The position numbers and the translations under genes are program-made. From contig JAWWCA010000065.1 in assembly GCA_033720695.1 (NCBI GenBank), positions 1 through 15,938 of the forward strand: DNA of 15,938 nucleotides, given 5' to 3'. This stretch comes from DATGQT01 sp033720695 (GTDB taxonomy: Bacteria; Bacteroidota; Rhodothermia; Rhodothermales; Rubricoccaceae). The notes under the pieces were generated by a model. The model did no database searches, was not told where the DNA came from, and saw only the letters and a list, made by a program, of their open reading frames with translations. Shown here one piece after another: positions 1 to 6,421 of the stretch. Within the stretch, counting starts at the first letter, position 1, and each line of letters starts with the position of its first letter.

Positions 1-1
1 C

Positions 2-688
2 ATGGACCACGTCCAGGACCCCGTCTATGGCGAGGTCTACGCCGACCGCACGCGGCGGGGCGGCCCCATCCCGCAGTGGGGCGACCACAAGGGCGACGGC
101 AACAAGGCGGCCTACCACTCCATCGAGCTGGGCTACTACGCCTACCTCCACGCCACCCTCTTCGTCCACAACGACGAGGCGACGCTCCACTACCGGTTCG
201 ACGCCGAGCCCGAGGCGCGCACGTTCCCCCTCCGCCCGCTGGACGTCGCCGACGGAACGCTCCGCCTCACCCGCGTCCTCCGCGACGGCCAACCCTACGC
301 CGACTACGACGCCGACGCGCTCACGCTGCACCTCCCGGCCGGCGTCGGCGGCCTCTTCGCGGTTGGCTTCGAGGCCACGCAGCCCGTCGCGGTCGAGCCG
401 ACGACGGTGCCCGCGGGGCTCGCGCTCGAGCCCGCCGCGCCCAACCCCTTCGCCGGCCGTACACGCCTCGCCTACACGCTCGGCCGGTCTGGCCCGGTCC
501 GCCTGAGCGTGCTCGACCTCCTCGGCCGCGAGGTGGCCGTGCTCGTGGACGGCGCGCAGCCCGCCGGCCGCCACACGGCCACGCTAGACGGGGCGGGTCT
601 GCCGGCCGGCGTGTACCTCGTCCGCCTCGTGACGCCGGATGGCGCGCAGACGCGGCGCGCCACACGGCTGGACGGCGCCGGTTTTTGA
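2..688 (+). CDS. 3' part of a secreted AGE-epimerase-like protein with T9SS sorting tail (5' truncated)
   Basis: The frame is open to the left edge, so the ATG at base 2 is probably internal and the N-terminus lies outside the window. The visible 228 residues fall into three parts. Residues 1-60 contain YGEVYAD, a GDHKGDGNKAAYHSIELGYY segment and a YLHATLF segment. The YG..Y / K...KAAYH pattern resembles the last helices of the (alpha/alpha)6 barrel of N-acylglucosamine/cellobiose 2-epimerases (AGE family). Residues 60-130 look like a small beta-sandwich. Residues 137-228 are a T9SS type A sorting domain (PAAPNPF, LDLLGREVAVLVDG, LPAGVYLVRL), so the protein is predicted to be exported and surface-anchored or released. 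The stop is TGA at 686-688. It is the only protein gene on the plus strand. Family membership of the catalytic part is tentative; the sorting tail is secure. Confidence 0.8.
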   Translation: MDHVQDPVYGEVYADRTRRGGPIPQWGDHKGDGNKAAYHSIELGYYAYLHATLFVHNDEATLHYRFDAEPEARTFPLRPLDVADGTLRLTRVLRDGQPYADYDADALTLHLPAGVGGLFAVGFEATQPVAVEPTTVPAGLALEPAAPNPFAGRTRLAYTLGRSGPVRLSVLDLLGREVAVLVDGAQPAGRHTATLDGAGLPAGVYLVRLVTPDGAQTRRATRLDGAGF

Positions 689-728
689 GTTTTGGACAGA
701 GCGTGTCCGGGAGCCGGCCAGAGCGCCT

Positions 729-736
729 TATCTTGG
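729..736 (+). promoter_or_regulatory. possible -7 promoter element for tRNA-Ser
   Basis: TATCTTGG matches the Bacteroidota-type -7 consensus TAnnTTTG with one mismatch and ends 26 bp before the tRNA. That would give a short leader of about 20 nt. No convincing TTG-type -33 element is visible at the expected distance upstream, so the call is weak. Confidence 0.35.
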
Positions 737-762
737 CGACCCGAAATCGGCTCCGTGCCCCT

Positions 763-854
<92 letters not shown>

Positions 855-875
855 TCCGGCCCCCACGGCCGACGC

Positions 876-910
876 CGAGCCCATCGCGCAACGCCTGCGC
901 GGTGGGCTCG
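876..910 (+). terminator. hairpin between convergent tRNA-Ser and the 927 gene, probable terminator
   Basis: CGAGCCCA (876-883) pairs with TGGGCTCG (903-910). A T-G wobble follows, then CGCGCA (885-890) pairs with TGCGCG (896-901) around a 5-nt loop. This gives about 15 stacked pairs. It lies 22 bp after the tRNA and 16 bp past the stop of the convergent gene, so it could serve both. The plus-strand 3' flank is TCTCGTT, only moderately T-rich; the minus-strand flank has no T run. Confidence 0.55.
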
Positions 911-926
911 TCTCGTTCGGGGGTGT

Positions 927-3900
927 CTAGCGGGCGAGGGTCACGCGGCGGACGGCCGTGAATTGCTCCCCGGTCACGCGGACGACGTAGACGCCGGCGG
1001 GCAGCGACGTGCCGTCGAAGACGAGGGCTCGTGCACCCGCCTCCATCGGCCCGTCGTGGAGCACGGCCACCCGGCGGCCGAGGGCATCGAACACCTCCGC
1101 GCGGACCCCCTGCGCCGACGGTACTTCCAGCGTAAAGCGGGCCTCCGTGGTGGAGGGGTTGGGCCGCGCCTCCGAGAGCGCGAACGAGGCCAGAGCCTCG
1201 ATCGTCGCGTCGGCCGTCGCGACGCGAGCCACGCTGCTCGCGACGGCATAGACGTAGACGGCGCCGGCTTTGTAGGCGGCCTCTCCGTTGTGGGGCGCCC
1301 CGAGGAACGCCGTGCCGCTGTCGAGCACGGCGGCGTAGCCGAAGTGGTCGGCGCCGGTGGGTGTATCGCTCGCCGTGAGCTTCCGGCTCTGCATCCATGT
1401 GCTCCCATCGTGGTCGAAGAGGTAGGCGGCCCCGGCCTCGTTCCCCGCGTCGTCGTCGCCGTACGCGCCGATGAGCACCACGTCTCCGTCGAGGCCGACG
1501 GCGTAGCCGAAGAGGTCGTAGTTATCGGCGTCGCTGGCGGTGAGGTAGGCTGTCTGGGACCAGACGCCGGCGTCGCGGCGGAAGAGGTAGGCAGCCCCCC
1601 GCTGGGTCTCGAACGCGGAGCCGTGGTCGTGGGCGGGGGCGCCGACGAGCACAGCGTCGCCGTCGAGGGCGAGCGCATCGCCGAAGTTCTTGTCGCGGCT
1701 GCCCGCGTTGCAGTCGGCGGGCACGAGGTGCGCCTCCTCCGTCCAGGCCGCGCCGACGCGGCGGAAGACGTAGGCGCTCCCGCAACGGCCCGTCCCGACA
1801 GCGGGGGCTCCGACGAGCGCGGCGTCGCCCTCCAACACGGTCGTCTGGCCGAACACGTCGTAGGCGACCGCGCCGCTGCCGACGAGCCGTGCCTCCTCGA
1901 CCCAGGTGCCCCCGTCAGAACGGAAGGCGTAGGCCGCCCCGGTACCGTCGGCGCCCGGGGCCCCGACGAGGAGGCGACCTCCGTCGGTGGAGACCGCGAC
2001 GCCGAAGTCGTGGAGGTTGGTTGCGTCGCTGGCCGTGAGCTGCGCCTCCTGCGTCCAGGCACTCCCGTCGTACCGGAAGACGTAGGCGTAGCCGGGGCCG
2101 TCGGTGTTGAGCTGCGGCGCACCCACCACGGCGACGTCGCCGCGGACGGCCACGCCGTGGCCGAACCAAGACCCCGGCCCCACGCCGCTCCCGACGAGCT
2201 CGGCCTCCTGCCGCCAGACGCCCCCCTCCCGGCGGAAGACGTAGGCGGCACCGGTGTAGTCATCGCCCCGGGGGGCGCCGATCACGGCGACGTCGCCGTC
2301 GAGGGCGAGGGCCCGGCCGAACTCGCCGAACGCCGTGGGGTCGCCCGCGAGCAGCTTCACGCCATCGGCCAGGGGCGGCTGCTTCTCGATGGGGAACGAG
2401 GCCTCGTTGAAGGAGAAGGTGCTGATGTCTCCCGCGTGGACGGTGTAGGCGTAGAGCCCGGCGGGGGCCGTCGTGGGTACCGGCTGCCGCAGCGTGCGCT
2501 GCACCGACGCGCCGGGAGCGAGCGTGATCCTCTGAGGACCGAGGACGGGGTCGCGTACGAGCGGGCCGTCGGCCGCCGTCCAGACGTCGAGCGTCTGCGG
2601 GACATCGCCCGGGTTGGCGACCGTCACGTTGAACGCGAACGTGCCGCCTTCGGGCCCGACCACGACGGGGCCATCTACAGGCTCGGCGACGACGGCCGGC
2701 GCAACGGCGTCCCGGTAGTGCCGCACAGCCGGCTGGAAGATGGGCCCGCCATCGACCACCCCAAGGCCGGCGGTGTAGAGTGCGCCGTCGGGCGCGCGGG
2801 TGAGGTGGAACCCCGCATGGTCGTCCGCCTGCACGTCGCCGATCTCCGACCAGAGCTGCCGTCCGTCGGCGTCGTACTTCACGAGGAGGCTCGTGAAGTT
2901 GAGCCCCTGCATGTTTTTGACGTGCCCCGCCACGATGGGCTGGCCGGCGTCATCGAGGACGATCTCTCGTCCAACGTCGCGGGTGTAGTAGGGCGCGTCC
3001 ACGGTGTCCCACCACACGAGCGTCCCGTCGGGCGTGTACTTCTGCACCAGGACGTCGAGGTAGCGGGGGCCGCTGTAGCCGTAGAACGTCTCACCGGTGA
3101 GGTAGACGGACCCGTCTGGGGCGATCGCCAGGGCGTGGGGGCCGTCGGGCCCGGCCCCCGGAAGCTCCGGGTTGTCCCAGGTGCGTGCCCAGATCTCCTG
3201 GCCCCCGGGCGTGAGCTTGACGAGGTGGACGTCCTGCCCCGTGGCGGCCGTTTCGAGGACCCCAGCAGCGTACACGTTCCCCGTCGCGTCGAGGCCGAGT
3301 GCCTCGAACCAGTCGCCGCTCCGCTCGTCGGACCCGTCATAGCTCACCTCCCATGCCAGGACGCCCTCCGGCGTGAGCCGGTAGACGATGGCCTCGGAGT
3401 CGTCGAAGTCCGGATGCGTGGAGCCTACGACGACGAGGCCGCCGTCCGATGTGATGACGATGCCGTTCCCTGCCTGCCGCCCGGGCCCGCCGTAGGCGTG
3501 TTCCCAGAGCAGCGTGCCCGCCGCGTCGAGCTTGTACGTGACGGCGTCGTCGCCGTCGCCGCCCTGCCGGAACGTGCTGATCGTGACGTAGAGCGCGTGG
3601 GTGCCGTCGAGCGCGAGGTGAGGGAGGAGGTTGAAGCTTTGGCCCTCGTCCTGGAGGCGGCGCTCCCAGATGAGCTGGCCGCCCGTCGTGTACTTCGCGA
3701 TGCGGAGCACGTAGTAGTCTTCGCGTGCGATGGTGTAGAGGTGGCCGGCGCCGTCGTAGGCGAGCCGGAGGCCGTAGTCGTCGGCGGGCGTGTCCTCGAG
3801 CTCCTCCCAGAGCAGGTCGCCCGCCGGGCTCAGCGCGGAGAGGAGCGCGGCGTTGCGGCTCGTGGTGGTCGAGCTCAGGTTGCCGATGACGTAGACGTTG

Positions 3901-4088
3901 CCGTCGGCGTCGGTCACCACGTCGCTGGCCCCACCCTGGTCGGCGTCGGGGGTGTCGAAGACCTCCTCCCAGAGGAAGACGGGCTCTCGGTCAAAACCGC
4001 CGCTCGCCGCCGCCAGCTGCGCTGCGGCGGGGGGAGCCAGGAAAGACAGAAGAAGTGTGAGGAGCACGGGAACGAGGCGGCACGGCAT
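927..4088 (-). CDS. secreted double-propeller protein: 8 SBBP-type repeats, Ig-like module, 7 integrin-type FG-GAP repeats, T9SS tail
   Basis: 1053 aa. The start is placed at 4088 because it gives a clean signal peptide (residues 1-24: MPCRL, a leucine-rich core, PAAAQ). The frame runs open to 4268, but an earlier start would place the promoter-like element at 4162-4169 inside the gene. Residues ~38-460 carry eight repeats of the form (L/I)xWE...DxxGxxYxxG...KY(T/D)xxGx, the SBBP/PQQ-like propeller type. Residues ~466-575 are the Ig-like module shared by this cluster (RDPVLGP, TLAPG, APAGLYAYTV). Residues ~578-948 hold seven blades of the form (T/V)xSD...FGxAVxLDGDVxxxGAP...AAYxFRR.G.WxxEAxL, as in integrin-type FG-GAP propellers. 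Residues ~970-1053 are the sorting tail (EARPNPS, FDALGRRVAVLHDG, LPAGVYVVRVTGE). No catalytic motif was seen; a binding or adhesion role is inference. It is probably transcribed alone. Confidence 0.93.
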   Translation of the reverse strand: MPCRLVPVLLTLLLSFLAPPAAAQLAAASGGFDREPVFLWEEVFDTPDADQGGASDVVTDADGNVYVIGNLSSTTTSRNAALLSALSPAGDLLWEELEDTPADDYGLRLAYDGAGHLYTIAREDYYVLRIAKYTTGGQLIWERRLQDEGQSFNLLPHLALDGTHALYVTISTFRQGGDGDDAVTYKLDAAGTLLWEHAYGGPGRQAGNGIVITSDGGLVVVGSTHPDFDDSEAIVYRLTPEGVLAWEVSYDGSDERSGDWFEALGLDATGNVYAAGVLETAATGQDVHLVKLTPGGQEIWARTWDNPELPGAGPDGPHALAIAPDGSVYLTGETFYGYSGPRYLDVLVQKYTPDGTLVWWDTVDAPYYTRDVGREIVLDDAGQPIVAGHVKNMQGLNFTSLLVKYDADGRQLWSEIGDVQADDHAGFHLTRAPDGALYTAGLGVVDGGPIFQPAVRHYRDAVAPAVVAEPVDGPVVVGPEGGTFAFNVTVANPGDVPQTLDVWTAADGPLVRDPVLGPQRITLAPGASVQRTLRQPVPTTAPAGLYAYTVHAGDISTFSFNEASFPIEKQPPLADGVKLLAGDPTAFGEFGRALALDGDVAVIGAPRGDDYTGAAYVFRREGGVWRQEAELVGSGVGPGSWFGHGVAVRGDVAVVGAPQLNTDGPGYAYVFRYDGSAWTQEAQLTASDATNLHDFGVAVSTDGGRLLVGAPGADGTGAAYAFRSDGGTWVEEARLVGSGAVAYDVFGQTTVLEGDAALVGAPAVGTGRCGSAYVFRRVGAAWTEEAHLVPADCNAGSRDKNFGDALALDGDAVLVGAPAHDHGSAFETQRGAAYLFRRDAGVWSQTAYLTASDADNYDLFGYAVGLDGDVVLIGAYGDDDAGNEAGAAYLFDHDGSTWMQSRKLTASDTPTGADHFGYAAVLDSGTAFLGAPHNGEAAYKAGAVYVYAVASSVARVATADATIEALASFALSEARPNPSTTEARFTLEVPSAQGVRAEVFDALGRRVAVLHDGPMEAGARALVFDGTSLPAGVYVVRVTGEQFTAVRRVTLAR

Positions 4089-4155
4089 GACGGAAGAGGA
4101 GATGTGAGACGAGCGAAGGGGCGGCCTCCAGACAGCGGGACTGGTGACCTCTGTC

Positions 4156-4236
4156 AAGGAACAAACATATCGAGCGTGGCGGATGAGGCTAGGCTGACGG
4201 ATCGCTGCGGATTCGCTGATCAGATGCCCTGGGGCC
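4156..4236 (-). promoter_or_regulatory. conserved upstream block, copy 1
   Basis: This 81-bp stretch aligns without gaps to 12064-12144, upstream of the 9424-11964 gene. By hand count 54 of 81 positions are identical, and 33 of the 47 nearest the genes. The best conserved parts on the minus strand are CCGCCA, GTCA, TGTT and GTTCCTT. It contains the TATGTTTG element. It is interpreted as a duplicated promoter or operator region. Confidence 0.55.
4162..4169 (-). promoter_or_regulatory. -7 promoter element TATGTTTG for the 927-4088 gene
   Basis: Read on the minus strand, the octamer TATGTTTG is a perfect match to the Bacteroidota-type -7 consensus TAnnTTTG. It lies 73 bp upstream of the chosen ATG, giving an expected leader of roughly 65 nt. 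A clear TTG -33 element is not visible 19-21 bp upstream. The element sits inside a block that is conserved in front of the 9424-11964 gene. Confidence 0.55.
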
Positions 4237-4330
4237 GCTTTGGAAGGCGCCAGCAGCTCCGGCGGCATGGGTACCTACACATGCACCTCAGCAGGGACCA
4301 ATGAGTCTGCACGGATGCGGGTTCGCTCAA

Positions 4331-4346
4331 GAGATCGGGCGATCTC
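4331..4346 (-). terminator. hairpin downstream of the 4389-6356 gene, possible terminator
   Basis: GAGATC (4331-4336) and GATCTC (4341-4346) form a 6-bp stem around a 4-nt loop, about 43 bp past the stop of the gene to the right. A second small stem, AGAGC/GCTCT (4355-4359/4363-4367), lies beside it. Only a TT follows on the minus strand, so intrinsic termination is uncertain. Confidence 0.3.
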
Positions 4347-4388
4347 CCACCCCAAGAGCGTGGCTCTCCCGAGAGGGGGTGCATCGGC

Positions 4389-6356
4389 TCAGTGCACGAC
4401 GGCGATCTCACGGACGAGGACGCCGTGCTCGGCGGTCAGCCGCAGGAGGTAGGTCCCGGCGGGCAGTCCGCCCGCGTCCAGCACGGCCTCGTAGGCGCCG
4501 GCCTCGACGGGCCCGTCGACGAGCACGGCGACCTCGCGCCCGAGCATGTCGTAGAGCGACAGCCGGACCGGGCCGGCGGTGGGGAGTGCGTAGCGGAGAG
4601 TGGTCCGGCCCCCGGTCGGGTTCGGGTAGACCGCGGAGAGCGCGACGCCGCCGGGCCGCGACGACGAGGCGGTCGCGGGCATCGTCTCCCAGCCCGTGGC
4701 GGTCCAACGGACGGCGTCGCCGCGCGTGGCCGCCCCGGCCTCCTTCTCGAACGTGAAGCTGTCGGAGGCGGCGACGGCGCCGCCGAAGAGGCCCACGTTC
4801 ACGGCGTAGGTGTAGACCCCGCCCGGCGCTGCGCCGGGCACGGCCTGCGTGAGCGTGCGCGTGAGCGCCTGGCCCGGCTGGAGCGTGACGGCGAGCGGCC
4901 CGAGGACGGGCTCCCGACCGACCGGCCCGGTCACGGCCGTCCAGGCGTCGACGGTCTGGGGCGCGTCGGTGGCGTTGGTGAGGGTGACGGTGAACTCGAA
5001 GGCGCCGCCGCCAGGGCCGATGGTGACGGGCGGGTTCGCCGGCGCCGCGGAGACGGAGAGGGTGGCGGCCGCCTCCTGCGTGTACCGCACGGTGGTGATC
5101 CCGGAGTCGCCGGTGACGACGACGTTGCCGGTCGCGTCCACGGCCACGCTGTAGCCGGTGTCGGGGAAGCCGGAGGGCTCGGTGATGATGGTCCAGGCCA
5201 CCGAGCCGTCGGGGTCGAAGCGGGCGGTGCCGATGGCGTAGGAGGAGACCGTGGCGGAGCCGGTGACGTAGACGGCGTCGTCGGGCCCAACGGTCGCGCC
5301 GACCGGGAGGTCCTCGCCGTTGAGGTCCGCGGTCGCGACCCACTGCTGGTTGCCGGTCGCGTCGTACTTGAGCGCGGCGAAGTCGGCGTCGAGGTAGCCG
5401 GTGAGGACGACGTCGCCCTGGGAGTCCACCACGATGCGGTTGGCGAGCTGGGTGAGCGGGGCCGGGTACGTCCGCACCCAGACCTCGTTGCCGGCCGCGT
5501 CGTACCGGATCACGAGGAAGTCGAGGTCCGTGTCGTTGTCGGTGTGGCCGCCCACGTAGATCTCGCCACCGGGACCGAGGGCGACGTCGGTGCCCTCGTC
5601 GAACCCGCAGGTGAAGGGCGAGGCGTAGGTCCGCGTCCACCGCTCGGTGCCGTCGGGCTCGTAGAGGAACGTGGTCACGTCGAAGCACGAGGTGCCGTTC
5701 GAGCTCTGGCCGGTGACGACGGCCTCGCCGGCGGCGCTGACCGCGAGGCCCCCCACGGCGTCCCCGAAGCCGCCGGGGTTGACCCGGGTCCAAAGCTCGG
5801 TGCCGTCCGGGGCGTACTTGATCGTGACGAAGTCGGAGAGCGAGTCGGACGTCGAGGTGGTCCCGGCCACGTACACGTTGCCCGCGGCGTCGGTGGCGAC
5901 GCGGGAGACGGTGCGGCCCTGCGTGGACCGGGCCTTCCAGAGGAGGGTGCCGTCCGGATCGTACTTCAGCGTGAGGATGTCGTCGCCGGTGGCGTTGATG
6001 AAGCTGACGCCCGTGACGATGACGTTCCCGAAGGGGTCGAGGGCGATCCAGCTCGGCCGGTCGGTGCCGTTCGTGCTGTCGTCGGTCTCGTCGAACTCGC
6101 GCAGCCACAGCCGATTCCCCTCGAGGTCGTACTTGATGGTGACGATGTCAGAGCGGAAGTTGTGGCTGGCGTCGATGGGCGAGCGCCCCGTGACGTAGAT
6201 GAAGCCGTCGTCGGTGGTGACCACGCCGACGCCTTCGAGCCCCGCCTCGCGCGCCACCCAGTCCTCCATCACCGGTTGCGCGCGGAGGCCGACGGGCAGG
6301 CTGAGGCTCAGCAGGAGCAGGAGATGGGCGGCGTGTCGGGCGAGAGAGGAGGCCAT
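4389..6356 (-). CDS. secreted SBBP-type beta-propeller protein with Ig-like module and T9SS tail
   Basis: 655 aa with a clear signal peptide (residues 1-27, a run of five leucines then LRAQ), which supports the ATG at 6356. Residues ~28-428 contain eight repeats of about 50 residues with the signature (L/V)WxR...D..GNVYVTG......DF.TIKYDPDGT, the SBBP family of beta-propeller repeats. Residues ~430-545 are the shared Ig-like module (FEFTVTLTN, REPVLGP, YTYAVNVG). A short linker ending in RWTATGWE follows. The sorting tail covers ~573-655 (AVYPNPT, YDMLGREVAVLVDG, LPAGTYLLRL) and is of the GRE subtype. The start lies 65 bp after the stop of the 6422-9391 gene with no promoter or terminator seen between, so it is probably the last gene of a three-gene unit. 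Compared with the 927-4088 protein it has the same kind of first propeller but lacks the second. No enzymatic residues were recognised. Confidence 0.93.
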   Translation of the reverse strand: MASSLARHAAHLLLLLSLSLPVGLRAQPVMEDWVAREAGLEGVGVVTTDDGFIYVTGRSPIDASHNFRSDIVTIKYDLEGNRLWLREFDETDDSTNGTDRPSWIALDPFGNVIVTGVSFINATGDDILTLKYDPDGTLLWKARSTQGRTVSRVATDAAGNVYVAGTTSTSDSLSDFVTIKYAPDGTELWTRVNPGGFGDAVGGLAVSAAGEAVVTGQSSNGTSCFDVTTFLYEPDGTERWTRTYASPFTCGFDEGTDVALGPGGEIYVGGHTDNDTDLDFLVIRYDAAGNEVWVRTYPAPLTQLANRIVVDSQGDVVLTGYLDADFAALKYDATGNQQWVATADLNGEDLPVGATVGPDDAVYVTGSATVSSYAIGTARFDPDGSVAWTIITEPSGFPDTGYSVAVDATGNVVVTGDSGITTVRYTQEAAATLSVSAAPANPPVTIGPGGGAFEFTVTLTNATDAPQTVDAWTAVTGPVGREPVLGPLAVTLQPGQALTRTLTQAVPGAAPGGVYTYAVNVGLFGGAVAASDSFTFEKEAGAATRGDAVRWTATGWETMPATASSSRPGGVALSAVYPNPTGGRTTLRYALPTAGPVRLSLYDMLGREVAVLVDGPVEAGAYEAVLDAGGLPAGTYLLRLTAEHGVLVREIAVVH

Positions 6357-6421
6357 GGGTCTGTGTGTGAAGGTCGGGGTTCGAGGGGAGGGACGATCGT
6401 CTCAGGCGCCAGAGGGGTTTG

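Larger units (their letters stand above)
4089..4388. other. intergenic region of 300 bp with promoter block and 3' hairpin
   Basis: This region separates two minus-strand genes and has no supportable coding sequence. Its left half holds the leader and promoter of the 927-4088 gene (see 4162-4169 and 4156-4236). Its right end holds a hairpin that may end the unit to the right (see 4331-4346). Confidence 0.7.

Noticed and set aside
694..708. Perfect 5-bp hairpin GGACA/TGTCC after the stop of the first gene
   Set aside because: It is short and not followed by T residues on either strand; too weak to call a terminator.
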